A stretch of DNA of 52,421 nt. It comes from Clostridiales bacterium (GTDB lineage: Bacteria > Bacillota > Clostridia > Lachnospirales > Lachnospiraceae). Positions 8,275 through 16,400 of the stretch are shown here, in pieces (the first letter of the stretch is position 1; each line of letters starts with the position of its first letter). The notes beneath the pieces were generated by a model. It searched no databases, was not told where the DNA came from, and saw nothing but the letters and a program-made list of their open reading frames with translations. The translations under genes and the position numbers were made by a program. The stretch lies in the NCBI GenBank assembly GCA_023663185.1, contig JAMPHY010000020.1:1-52421 (forward strand), in the 5' to 3' direction.

Positions 8275-9576
8275 CTAAGAAAACAGCGACATCTGCTCAT
8301 ATCTCATTCCGTCCGCAGCAAAAAGCTGCCTTTCCCTGCCGCTTAGTTGATTAGCTCCGCTCAGGTTCCTTACAATATAATTTTCTTCTATTTTAGTAGG
8401 ATACATCATCTTTCCATTACAGGTAATAAAGTACAGCGCCCTTTTCAATACGACTCCAATCTTCTTTAAATCATCAAAATTCAGCCGTCCAAAACGCCTT
8501 GCTTTAACAATCCGCTTGGCGCTTTTAACCCCTACGCCCGGTATTCTTAGCAAAAGCTGATAATCCGCACGATTAATCTCTACCGGAAAGAGCTCAAGAT
8601 GTCTGACTGCCCAATCAGCCTTCGGATCTATCATCATATTAAAATTAGGTCTGTCCTCTGTCAAAAGCTCTTCCACTTTAAAATCGTAGAACCTGAGCAG
8701 CCAGTCAGCCTGATACAGCCGATGCTCCCTAAGAAGCGGCGGTCCGCCGGGCAATGCCGGCAGCTCCTTATCTTCATTGACATTGACAAACGCTGAATAA
8801 TATACTCTTTTTAAGGAAAACTTCTGATACAGACTCTCCGCCACTGACATAATCTGATAATCGCTCTCCGGCAGCGCGCCTATAATCATCTGCGTAGACT
8901 GTCCCGCTTCACAAAAACGAGGCGCATGGTTATATACCACGATTTCATCACGGTTTGCAGTAATGCCATTCTGAATCTGCTTCATAGGACGCAGAATATT
9001 CTTTCTATGCTTGTTAGGGGCTAATCTTTGCAGCCCTTCCGCCGTCGCCAGCTCCAAATTCACGCTTATCCTGTCTGCAAGAAAGCCCGCCTTCTGTATA
9101 AGCGCAGGATTAGCTCCCGGAATCGCTTTCACATGGATATAGCCTTGAAAATTATGCTCAGTCCTTAGCTTATAAAGCGTCTGACAAAGCAGTTCCATAG
9201 TATAATCGGGACTGTATAAGATTCCCGAACTTAAGAATAAACCTTCTATATAATTGCGCCTGTAAAACTCCATCGTCAACCTGCATACTTCATCAGGCGT
9301 GAAAGAAGCGCGCGGCACATCATTAGATTTTCTGTTCAGGCAATATTTACAATCAAATATACATTCATTTGTAAAAAGAATCTTAAGAAGTGAAATACAC
9401 CTGCCGTCTGCGGCAAAACTATGGCAAAGCCCCGCCTTAATCGTATTGCCGATTCCTTTTCCGTCGCCGTTTCTGGAAGAACCGCTGGAACTGCAAGAAA
9501 CGTCATATTTGGCTGCATCTGCAAGAATATTCAGTTTATCCATAATTGACATTTCATTTGCAATCCTTAGTTCCAT
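8275..9576 (-). CDS. Radical-SAM DNA modification/repair protein (TIGR03916 type)
   Basis: 433 residues; the ATG at 9576 follows GAGGG. A radical-SAM cluster motif CxxxCxxC is present at C72, C76 and C79 (CIFDCKYC). The SAM barrel follows (with LFLSSGI). Near the C-terminus a helix-hairpin-helix (RIPGVGVKSAKRIVKARR) indicates DNA binding. This family pairs with the DUF4130 protein found directly downstream. The chemistry is unknown, but a DNA-directed radical reaction is likely. Two 12-base LexA/DinR boxes frame its promoter, which places it in the SOS response. Confidence 0.88.
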   Translation of the reverse strand: MELRIANEMSIMDKLNILADAAKYDVSCSSSGSSRNGDGKGIGNTIKAGLCHSFAADGRCISLLKILFTNECIFDCKYCLNRKSNDVPRASFTPDEVCRLTMEFYRRNYIEGLFLSSGILYSPDYTMELLCQTLYKLRTEHNFQGYIHVKAIPGANPALIQKAGFLADRISVNLELATAEGLQRLAPNKHRKNILRPMKQIQNGITANRDEIVVYNHAPRFCEAGQSTQMIIGALPESDYQIMSVAESLYQKFSLKRVYYSAFVNVNEDKELPALPGGPPLLREHRLYQADWLLRFYDFKVEELLTEDRPNFNMMIDPKADWAVRHLELFPVEINRADYQLLLRIPGVGVKSAKRIVKARRFGRLNFDDLKKIGVVLKRALYFITCNGKMMYPTKIEENYIVRNLSGANQLSGRERQLFAADGMRYEQMSLFS

Positions 9577-9593
9577 AGCGATTTCCCTCGTGT

Positions 9594-9662
9594 GAACATT
9601 TGTTCTGATATTATCTTACCACAGTCCGCAGGATATTGCAATAGTTTTTAGAACATTTGTTC
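9594..9662 (-). promoter_or_regulatory. SOS promoter: two LexA/DinR boxes around -35/-10
   Basis: GAACATTTGTTC occurs twice, at 9594-9605 and 9651-9662. Both match the Gram-positive LexA/DinR core GAACNNNNGTTC. Between them, on the minus strand, lies TTGCAA (9636-9641), a 17-base spacer and TAAGAT (9613-9618), a good sigma-A promoter. One operator covers the expected transcription start and the other lies just upstream of -35, a classic arrangement for tight repression. The downstream genes are the radical-SAM/DUF4130 pair. Confidence 0.8.
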
Positions 9663-9664
9663 GA

Positions 9665-10237
9665 TTAATTTCCCATCGCTAATTTTCTATTCGCTTTTCT
9701 TTCCCGGACAAATATTGCTTTAAATACGGTCCTAATAAGCGGCTGTATAAAAAACAATTGTGAAAAGAAAGCAAACGGAAAGTTTAAACATACCAGTTTC
9801 AGCCAGTTTGCTAAAAAAGTGAATACGTTAAAGCCCATATAATAAGGATAGTAAATGACTGCCGCAAGAAAGCTCATAGCAGGGCACATAATTCCCACCG
9901 TAGCGCAGATAACAGCCGTTTCAAATAATACCGGATTCGTTGTCTTAAGGTCAAAAACCTTGCTGGCAAGCTTGAAGGAAAGCGGACTTCCTACCATACA
10001 CTCCAGCGCATAGGCAAGGCAGAACTCAACCAAGACTACCGCCCATATCGGCAACGGACGTCCAAACATCACGACTCCTCCATTACGGTTAATACCGTCT
10101 ATCACGCCTGTTGCGCCCTCAATCGAAGCAAAAAAGCTTCCGTTTACAACATAAAGGCTGTAAAAAACGTAAGCGTGAACAGTTACAACTACAGTAAGTA
10201 ATGCGAATATCATTCGCTGAAATTGATTTTGTGGCAT
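9665..10237 (-). CDS. DUF2798-like four-span membrane protein
   Basis: 190 residues from the ATG at 10235-10237, which follows a strong AGGAGG; the longer frame start has no such site. It begins MPQNQFQRMIFALLTVVVTV. Four hydrophobic segments can be seen (about residues 10-30, 65-85, 105-130 and 140-165), with a basic C-terminus (VRERKANRKLAMGN). The pattern resembles DUF2798-type proteins, which have no assigned function. Its stop codon lies next to the upstream SOS box. An 81-base inverted repeat lies in its leader. Confidence 0.65.
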   Translation of the reverse strand: MPQNQFQRMIFALLTVVVTVHAYVFYSLYVVNGSFFASIEGATGVIDGINRNGGVVMFGRPLPIWAVVLVEFCLAYALECMVGSPLSFKLASKVFDLKTTNPVLFETAVICATVGIMCPAMSFLAAVIYYPYYMGFNVFTFLANWLKLVCLNFPFAFFSQLFFIQPLIRTVFKAIFVRERKANRKLAMGN

Positions 10238-10256
10238 AATAAGCTCCTCCTTTTTT

Positions 10257-10337
10257 GACACAAAAATAAGCAGTACATATGCAGTAAACCGGAAAGCGTA
10301 CCGTAATCAGATTTACGTGCAAAGCACTACTTGTGTC
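10257..10337 (-). promoter_or_regulatory. Long inverted repeat in the leader of the membrane-protein gene
   Basis: GACACAA (10257-10263) pairs with TTGTGTC (10331-10337). The 67 bases between contain further partial complementarity (CGTACCGTAA and TTTACGTG). The element ends just before the AGGAGG of the downstream gene. It could be a leader RNA structure controlling translation, or a small repeat element. Confidence 0.35.
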
Positions 10338-10409
10338 GTTTTTCTTTACTCTATTTTTTTCCAACGTTCATTATTATATTTGCCAAAAATTTAAAAGTCA
10401 ATAAAAATT

Positions 10410-10437
10410 TTGTATAAAAATTGTTATGTGATATAAT
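10410..10437 (+). promoter_or_regulatory. Promoter for the methyltransferase-asnA unit
   Basis: TTGTAT (10410-10415), a 16-base spacer, then a perfect TATAAT (10432-10437), 61 bases before the methyltransferase start. Confidence 0.55.
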
Positions 10438-10497
10438 TACTATCAGCAGATTTATGTATGGCAATCAAAAAAGATAACCGAAAGGCATAAAACTATA

Positions 10498-11268
10498 ATG
10501 AACAGCAAATCATTCGACGATAAAAGAATTGCACAGGGATATGCAAAAGACAGACCGTGGCTTCATAAGTTTGTTATGGAAAGGTTAAAAGACGACCTTA
10601 GGCTGAACGCTCCTTTTCATAACGGATTAGACGTAGGCTGCGGCGCAGGTTTATCCACTAAGGCGCTTAAGCTTATTTGCGATAAAGTCACAGGAACCGA
10701 TATTTCAAGCGAAATGGTTAATATATGTAAAGAGACTTACGACACACGTGGGTTTACTTTTTATACTGCAAAAGCCGAAGAAACGCTGCTTCCCAAAACT
10801 CTATATGACATCGTGACTGCCGGCGGCGTAATTAATTGGGTTGAGCAGGATAAATTTTTGCAAAATATGCAGCTTGTAATGGCTAAGAAAAGCCTTCTCG
10901 TTATATATGATTTCTGGATAACCGATAAAATGATTGATAATAACGCTTATACTGAATGGTATAATAAGCTTTATCTTTCCGATTTTCCCAAACCGCCCCG
11001 CAATGAAGCTGTATGGGAGCAGGAAGATTTACCGGAAGGCTTCGTTATCAAAGACAGGGTAAACTACCAAATGCAACATGAATTTGATATTGATGCCTTT
11101 ATCCGCTTTATGATGATTCAGTCAAACGTCAACTCGCAGCTTCAAAGCGGGCATAAAACAAAAGCGGATATAGAAAGCTGGTTTAGAGAAAGCTTAACGC
11201 CGATATTTCATGAAAATAAACAGAAATTAATTTTTGACGCATATAACTGGTATATAGAAAGAAAATAA
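10498..11268 (+). CDS. Class I SAM-dependent methyltransferase
   Basis: 256 residues with a weak ribosome-binding site (GAAAGG). The Rossmann SAM-binding motif is LDVGCGAGLSTKAL at about 44-57, with the acidic end of strand 2 in TGTDISSEM, and YDIVTAGGVINWVEQ as motif II-III (Methyltransf_11 type). The C-terminal half (about 130-256) is an all-helical lid seen in small-molecule methyltransferases. The substrate is unknown. It is followed after 32 bases by asnA and probably co-transcribed with it; a functional link with asparagine synthesis is not obvious. Confidence 0.8.
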   Translation: MNSKSFDDKRIAQGYAKDRPWLHKFVMERLKDDLRLNAPFHNGLDVGCGAGLSTKALKLICDKVTGTDISSEMVNICKETYDTRGFTFYTAKAEETLLPKTLYDIVTAGGVINWVEQDKFLQNMQLVMAKKSLLVIYDFWITDKMIDNNAYTEWYNKLYLSDFPKPPRNEAVWEQEDLPEGFVIKDRVNYQMQHEFDIDAFIRFMMIQSNVNSQLQSGHKTKADIESWFRESLTPIFHENKQKLIFDAYNWYIERK

Positions 11269-11300
11269 ATATAGAAGCAAATTTTTAACAGGAGGTATAT

Positions 11301-12311
11301 ATGAACAACTTAATAATTCCTAAAGACTACCAATCCGCGCTGAATCTCTATGATACGCAGATTGGCATTAAGACCGTCAAAGACATTTTTCAAAAGCTGT
11401 TAGCAGAAAGACTTCATCTGCTGCGCGTTTCCGCCCCACTATTCGTTGACCCAAATTCCGGTCTAAACGATAACTTAAACGGCGTGGAACGCCCCGTCGT
11501 ATTCGGCATCAAAGAACAGGACGATGCTCCGGCGGAAATCGTACATTCGCTGGCTAAATGGAAACGTTATGCTCTGCAAAAATACGGCTTTTCATACGGC
11601 GAAGGACTTTACACTGATATGAGCGCAATCCGCCGCGACGAACGGACCGACAATATCCATTCCATTTACGTTGACCAGTGGGATTGGGAAAAGATAATTT
11701 CCAGACAAGAGCGCAGTCTTGATTTTCTCAAGGAAACCGTGCGCACGGTGTATAAGGTGCTGCGCAAAACCGAAAAATATATGGCGATACAGTATGATTA
11801 CATAGAAGAAATACTACCGCATGATATTTTCTTTATTACCACGCAGGAGCTTGAAGACATGTTCCCGAACACAACTCCTAAGGAAAGGGAATATCTGATA
11901 ACTAAGGAAAAAGGCGCTGTCTGCCTTATGCAGATTGGCGATTTGCTTAAGTCAGGGGAAAAGCATGACGGACGCGCGCCGGATTATGATGATTGGGCGT
12001 TAAATGCTGATATCGTCGTATATTACCCTGTCCTCGATATCGCGCTTGAGCTTTCTTCTATGGGAATCCGCGTAGATAAGGAGTCCTTATTAAGCCAACT
12101 TGATAAGGCAGGCTGTCCTGAGAGGGCTAAGCTTCCTTTTCAAAAGGCGATTTTAGACGACGCTCTCCCACTGACAATCGGCGGCGGCATCGGACAGTCA
12201 CGCATCTGTATGTTTTTCCTGCGCAAAGCGCATATAGGGGAAGTACAGTCGTCCATTTGGCCGGAAGAAGTCGTGAAAGAATCGTTGGAGCATGGGATAC
12301 AGCTTTTATAA
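11301..12311 (+). CDS. asnA: Aspartate-ammonia ligase (asparagine synthetase A)
   Basis: 336 residues, the usual length, behind a perfect AGGAGG. It makes asparagine from aspartate, ammonia and ATP (AMP-forming) in the cytoplasm. The fold resembles class II aminoacyl-tRNA synthetases. Recognisable segments are LLRVSAPLFVDPNSGLND near the N-terminus, RPVVFGIK, the YTDMSAIRRDE region, DQWDWEKII, and the C-terminal GGGIGQSRICMFFLRKAHIG (motif 3-like). The gene probably shares a transcript with the upstream methyltransferase. No T-box leader is visible. Confidence 0.97.
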   Translation: MNNLIIPKDYQSALNLYDTQIGIKTVKDIFQKLLAERLHLLRVSAPLFVDPNSGLNDNLNGVERPVVFGIKEQDDAPAEIVHSLAKWKRYALQKYGFSYGEGLYTDMSAIRRDERTDNIHSIYVDQWDWEKIISRQERSLDFLKETVRTVYKVLRKTEKYMAIQYDYIEEILPHDIFFITTQELEDMFPNTTPKEREYLITKEKGAVCLMQIGDLLKSGEKHDGRAPDYDDWALNADIVVYYPVLDIALELSSMGIRVDKESLLSQLDKAGCPERAKLPFQKAILDDALPLTIGGGIGQSRICMFFLRKAHIGEVQSSIWPEEVVKESLEHGIQLL

Positions 12312-12337
12312 ACAATAAATTTTTCATGGTTTAATAG

Positions 12338-12365
12338 TTGACAAGAGTGATAAATGTGTTAAAAT
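12338..12365 (+). promoter_or_regulatory. Promoter for the Rpn-family gene
   Basis: A perfect TTGACA (12338-12343), a 16-base spacer and TAAAAT (12360-12365), about 170 bases upstream of the Rpn-type gene on the same strand. Confidence 0.65.
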
Positions 12366-12532
12366 AAGTACAAAGCATATCACTTTCTAGATTATTATAT
12401 CAAATCAAACATTCTTATGTTTTTTCAGAAAATCTATGCTTTTATTCCAATTAATACTAATAATAAAAGCAGGAGATTTTCAAGTGTGCTATGGTGCTAT
12501 ACATTGTTCTTTTCCTGCGGAACAGGGGGAAC

Positions 12533-13420
12533 ATGAACTTTATTTCTTTAAAAAATGATTATGCGTTTAGGGAACTGTTTACGCATGAAAACGTCAGGAA
12601 ACAATTTATCAGCGACGTGCTTGGCATTAGTATGGAGCATATTAAATCCGTAAGGCTTACAACTCCGTTTCTATGGAAACGCTACCGTCTGCAGAAACAG
12701 GGGATTATGGATTTGGCGCTGGACATTAAACTTGAAGAAGATGCCAAAGCAGGGATTGAAATGCAGGTGAGGGTGCAGAAGAATTGGACGAAAAGAACCT
12801 TATTCTATCTGGCAAAGATGTATACCGACGATTTAAAGGCGGGACAGGACTATGGCAGTCTGCACAAATGTATAAGCATCAGCATATTGGATTTTGATTT
12901 GGTGGACGGTGATGAGTATCATACAATATACAGGCTGCGTGATAAAAACGGCAAAGACCTGACAGACCTGTTTGAAGTACATATCATAGAATTAGGTAAA
13001 AAATTAGGTGGAACAAAAGCAGTTGACGACTGGATACGGCTGTTTAATGCGGAAAGTGAGGAAGACCTTAAAATGATTAAAACAAGAAGCGCAGGAATGA
13101 TGGAAGCAATTAGGGAGCTTAAAACAATGAGTCTTGGTAAAACATTACGCTATATGTACGAAGAACATTTAAAGGCAGTAAGGGACCGCAGGGCAGAGGA
13201 CGAATATATACATGATATTGGCAAAGCAGAAGGAATAGCATTTGGTAAAGCGGAAGACATTTTACAACTTTTAAAAGATTTAGGCGATGTCTCCGAAGAA
13301 TTATCTGAGAAAATTATGAGCGAAAAAGACCTTGATGTCTTGAACCATTGGCTGAAAATGGCTGCAAAAGCAGAAAATATAGAGCAGTTTATCTCAGGCA
13401 TGGAAATTATGGATAACTAA
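12533..13420 (+). CDS. Rpn family PDDEXK nuclease/transposase-like protein
   Basis: 295 residues from the ATG at 12533 behind AGGGGG; the frame extends 14 codons upstream without a ribosome-binding site. It begins MNFISLKNDYAFRELFTHEN, the hallmark of the PDDEXK_2/Rpn family (recombination-promoting nucleases). The nuclease core includes DLALDIKLEEDAKAGIEMQV, with E..Q as part of the active site. The C-terminus has the family's Glu/Lys-rich helices. These proteins form highly copied families in Lachnospiraceae. No inverted repeat ends bound the gene here. A palindromic element follows 52 bases downstream. Confidence 0.85.
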   Translation: MNFISLKNDYAFRELFTHENVRKQFISDVLGISMEHIKSVRLTTPFLWKRYRLQKQGIMDLALDIKLEEDAKAGIEMQVRVQKNWTKRTLFYLAKMYTDDLKAGQDYGSLHKCISISILDFDLVDGDEYHTIYRLRDKNGKDLTDLFEVHIIELGKKLGGTKAVDDWIRLFNAESEEDLKMIKTRSAGMMEAIRELKTMSLGKTLRYMYEEHLKAVRDRRAEDEYIHDIGKAEGIAFGKAEDILQLLKDLGDVSEELSEKIMSEKDLDVLNHWLKMAAKAENIEQFISGMEIMDN

Positions 13421-13471
13421 ATTTATTGTGCATGAAGATTTTAATTAGAAGAAAAGGCAAACAACTCAACG

Positions 13472-13545
13472 CAGACGCACGAACGCATATGTTCCCTCTA
13501 TGGCACACTCTCGTTCCATGAAAACATATGCGTTCACTCTGTCTG
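13472..13545. repeat. Palindromic repeat, short type (copy C)
   Basis: CAGAC (13472-13476) and GAACGCATATGTT (13481-13493) pair with AACATATGCGTTC (13523-13535) and GTCTG (13541-13545). The inner TATGG/CCATG stem encloses a loop that on the minus strand reads AACGAGAGTGTG. The arm motif (RAC-N-CATATG) and the GAGA loop are shared with the two longer elements at 36349-36494 and 38521-38657. It sits just after the stop codon of the ABC permease gene. Confidence 0.75.
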
Positions 13546-13573
13546 ACATTTTCTAACTTCCATTTATTCTTAT

Positions 13574-14788
13574 TTACCTTCCCGAAACCTGAAATCGTTC
13601 ATACACCGGTTTCCCAATAGCCGCGATTGCCACGCATAAAACAATATAGATTATCGGCACAGCCTGCCACGGAGTCAGGTGATGGCTGAATATGGAAAGC
13701 GTATAACAACCAAACACATTCCACACCGAAAGAAAGTTCCACGGAGACCAGTCCCATATCTGCGCTAACACGCGGTACTGTAGCGGAATACTAAACATCA
13801 TAGGAATAATCAATAGTACGGTCTGAACCGACAGCGCAGCTATATTGCTATGCAGCATTTCTGAGAGAAGCATCACAAATATGCTTATCAAAACCGCAGT
13901 AATTACCATATTAAAATAGGCAATTATTACCGCCTGCCCGCAGGTAATAGGATCTGAATTGTCAAAGTATATCAGTTGAAAAAACGCATTAAAACCGTCT
14001 GCCCCATATACACGCAATACAATAACGCATGTAATTAAATAAATCACGGTGCTTGTTATTACTGCAAAACTGATGCCTGCCGCTATTTTTACCGGATAGA
14101 GCTTCTCTTTTCCCAAAGGGCTGCTTAAGATAAGCTGGTCTGTTTTTCTTGTATGCTCGTCTGCAAAAATCCCCGATAAACATATTGCAATCAACAGCAG
14201 TTCAAAAAAACCGAGTGTTTGAAGACTTACAATTATCTTATTATAACCCTCATATGCTTGAAAAATATAGGGAGTTTTTATCTGTGCCTCCCGCTTTTGC
14301 CAAAATTCCTTTTCTTCTTCTGACAGCCGGTAATCTTCCCACACGGACGCTAGGGTTGTCTGCCTTTTAGCATACAAATCTTCTTCGCTTGGCTCCCACG
14401 AATACATCATTTCCGATGTCTGCATACCTGTGGTTTTGCGCATGAAATTAAATATCTCACTATATGGACGCGCATATTTCCAGTATTCATCAGTTGATGT
14501 ATAATGCCTGTCCAGTGTCTCAGGAATTTTTCTATAGCCGGCTATTGTTTCTTCTATCAGACTTTGGTCTATTGCCCTGCCGCTCAAGGCTTCTTCATAA
14601 TGCTTGTTATTTTTATATAAATTATAATTTGTATCTATCAGCTTTCCGTCTATATAATGGTTGCCAAATATTTGCAGAACTTGCGAAAATACAATTGTCC
14701 CTAAGCAGAAAAAGAAGAAAATCCATACTATCTTTTTACTTAAAAGCTTTTTCCACTCATAGCGGTACATAACTCCGAAATTCTTCAT
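13574..14788 (-). CDS. ABC-2 type transporter permease
   Basis: 404 residues. An N-terminal membrane span (about 20-42) follows the basic MKNFGVMYRYEWKKLLSKK. A long extracytoplasmic domain (about 45-190) comes next, then five or six spans from about residue 195 to the end (LLLIAICLSGIFADEHTR.., typical of ABC2_membrane exporters). It works with the ATPase directly upstream (1-base gap) and the 260-residue membrane protein. The complex probably exports a peptide or remodels the envelope; the substrate is unknown. The operon is led by its own sigma factor gene. Confidence 0.85.
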   Translation of the reverse strand: MKNFGVMYRYEWKKLLSKKIVWIFFFFCLGTIVFSQVLQIFGNHYIDGKLIDTNYNLYKNNKHYEEALSGRAIDQSLIEETIAGYRKIPETLDRHYTSTDEYWKYARPYSEIFNFMRKTTGMQTSEMMYSWEPSEEDLYAKRQTTLASVWEDYRLSEEEKEFWQKREAQIKTPYIFQAYEGYNKIIVSLQTLGFFELLLIAICLSGIFADEHTRKTDQLILSSPLGKEKLYPVKIAAGISFAVITSTVIYLITCVIVLRVYGADGFNAFFQLIYFDNSDPITCGQAVIIAYFNMVITAVLISIFVMLLSEMLHSNIAALSVQTVLLIIPMMFSIPLQYRVLAQIWDWSPWNFLSVWNVFGCYTLSIFSHHLTPWQAVPIIYIVLCVAIAAIGKPVYERFQVSGR

Positions 14789-14789
14789 A

Positions 14790-15509
14790 TTAATGACTAT
14801 TCTCCTTTCCCTTGACCTGCTCGCCGATATGCTTCAGATAAAAATCTTCCAAATCGCCTTTGCCATCACTCCACTTATCCTGATAAATAAGCCGTCCTTC
14901 TTTCATTATCAGAACCGTATCCGCAATATGCTCAACGTCCGATACGATATGCGTAGACAAAAGCACGATGCTTTCTTTGCCAAGTTCCTCTATCATATTG
15001 CGGAAACGCGCTCTCTCTTTGGGATCAAGCCCCGCCGTCGGCTCGTCTAACACAAGGAGTTTAGGCTTACCAAGTAGTGCCTGCGCGATTCCTAACCGCT
15101 GTTTCATGCCGCCGGAATATGTTTTAATTTTCTTTTTTGCCACATCCTGCAGGGACGTAAGCTCTAAAAGTTCCTCCGCCCTTCTCTTCGTCTGCGGTTT
15201 TTCAATCCCCTTAAGAGCCGCCATATATATAAGAAAATCCTGCCCCGTAAACTCCGGATAGTACCCGAAATCCTGCGGCAGATATCCAAGCATTGAACGA
15301 TAGCCTTCTTCTTTTACGTCAATTCCGTCAAATGAGACTGCACCCTCTGTCTGCTTCAAAATACCGCAAATAATTCTCATAAGCGTTGTTTTGCCCGCAC
15401 CGTTTTCGCCCAACAGACCGTGTACTCCTTTTTGAAGTTTCGCGCAGACGCAGTCCACAGCGGTTTTGTTTTTATACTGTTTCGTCACCCTGTCAATTAT
15501 AAGTTCCAT
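14790..15509 (-). CDS. ABC transporter ATP-binding protein
   Basis: 239 residues, start ATG at 15509 behind GGAGG. Walker A GENGAGKTTLMR (about 34-45), Q-loop DFGYYPE, signature TYSGGMKQRLGIA, Walker B KLLVLDEPTAGLDP and switch His in LLSTHIVSD. It belongs to the CcmA/drug-exporter branch of ABC ATPases. It overlaps the end of the upstream membrane-protein gene by 13 bases and ends 1 base before the permease start, indicating translational coupling. Confidence 0.93.
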   Translation of the reverse strand: MELIIDRVTKQYKNKTAVDCVCAKLQKGVHGLLGENGAGKTTLMRIICGILKQTEGAVSFDGIDVKEEGYRSMLGYLPQDFGYYPEFTGQDFLIYMAALKGIEKPQTKRRAEELLELTSLQDVAKKKIKTYSGGMKQRLGIAQALLGKPKLLVLDEPTAGLDPKERARFRNMIEELGKESIVLLSTHIVSDVEHIADTVLIMKEGRLIYQDKWSDGKGDLEDFYLKHIGEQVKGKENSH

Positions 15510-16279
15510 GCCAATTCCTCCGTCTGTTTTACTGTACGATAGGTTTCATATATCATTTCAAGCGTTAATAATAAGGCAAAAATAAGCCACCATTTCAAAT
15601 AATAAAACTGATATATATAATCAGGCTTAGTACATAGCACGATATTCGCACCGCTGACCATCACCGCTGCGCTCACACAGGCGTAAATAACTTCACTGCC
15701 GTGAAAATGACGTGTAATCCATAGGCTGATATTGACAGTCAGCAGATACGGCGTCAAAATATAAACCCCCGTCTGAATAAGCGACAGACTGCTGTTCATA
15801 TAGCACAGCGGCACGAAACAACAAAGAATAAAAGCATCAAGCAGCCCTAAAACGCTCATTCTTGCAAGCATTATGCTTTTTAGTGAAAAGCGCGCAGCCA
15901 TTTCAAATTCGTCCATACCATATGTCGTCGAGCGTTTGCTTTCTGCCACAGCCAAAAGCGCAAGAAACGGAATAAACGCCGAGATAAGCCATAAGTCGCC
16001 TGTTCTGATACTATTTGCGCCGTTTAATACAGGGAGTAATCTGGTACTATTAACACCGCTTAGTGTAGGGAGTATATTAGCGCCTTTCAACGCAGGGAAT
16101 AATAAGATTATTGATAAAAATAACGTCCGTTTTCTTATATACGACGCCTGTATCAGAATAAATTTCCACATGCTGATAGTTGGCTGCGGAAGCGTTCTTA
16201 AAAGTTCTTCCTTTTTACGATAATCAGGTTTGGGCGCTTCAAACGCCGTTTTAATCATCTTTTTTAACTGACTCTTCAT
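15497..16279 (-). CDS. Multi-span membrane protein of the sigma/ABC operon, with internal repeats
   Basis: 260 residues. A cytoplasmic N-terminus (MKSQLKKMIKTAFEAPKPDY) precedes about six membrane spans. Between span 1 and span 2 there is a threefold imperfect repeat: LKGANILPT, LSGVNSTRLLPV, LNGANSIRT, encoded by roughly 30-36 base DNA repeats (16015-16105). I do not recognise a named family. From its place between a sigma factor and an ABC exporter, it may be the anti-sigma/sensor partner or a third exporter subunit. Its own start region has been copied as a 35-base tandem array upstream. Confidence 0.7.
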   Translation of the reverse strand: MKSQLKKMIKTAFEAPKPDYRKKEELLRTLPQPTISMWKFILIQASYIRKRTLFLSIILLFPALKGANILPTLSGVNSTRLLPVLNGANSIRTGDLWLISAFIPFLALLAVAESKRSTTYGMDEFEMAARFSLKSIMLARMSVLGLLDAFILCCFVPLCYMNSSLSLIQTGVYILTPYLLTVNISLWITRHFHGSEVIYACVSAAVMVSGANIVLCTKPDYIYQFYYLKWWLIFALLLTLEMIYETYRTVKQTEELAWNL

Positions 16280-16400
16280 TCAAATAACCTCTCCTTTCTT
16301 AATCAACGCTTCATTTAGATAATCTCTCCTTCTTTATCCGGCTCTTCATTCAGATAATCTCCCATTCTTGAACTGACGGCTCATTCAGATAATCCTTCAT
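16277..16400 (-). repeat. 35-bp tandem array carrying Shine-Dalgarno and ATG
   Basis: Start-like ATGs occur at 16279 (the real start of the 260-aa gene), 16314, 16349 and 16384, exactly 35 bases apart. The copies at 16279 and 16314 are preceded by GGAGAG and the one at 16349 by GGGAG. The copies translate to MSRQFKNGRLSE*, MKSRIKKERLSK* and MKR*; the first two stop in an ATGA overlap with the next copy. The sigma factor stop also overlaps the first ATG. Its C-terminus (RQELKNEGLSE) and the real start (MKSQLKKM) are related to the unit, so the gene junction itself was amplified. Confidence 0.85.

Noticed and set aside
10119-10364. 81-codon minus-strand frame overlapping the start of the DUF2798-like gene
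   Set aside because: It runs through the inverted repeat and the ribosome-binding site of the real gene in another frame; composition is not protein-like.
11269-11300. T-box or other leader before asnA
   Set aside because: The gap is only 32 bases and no T-box motif is present upstream of the methyltransferase either.
16280-16380. The 35-base repeats as a CRISPR array
   Set aside because: There are no spacers: units are directly adjacent and diverged, and each carries a Shine-Dalgarno site and an ATG.
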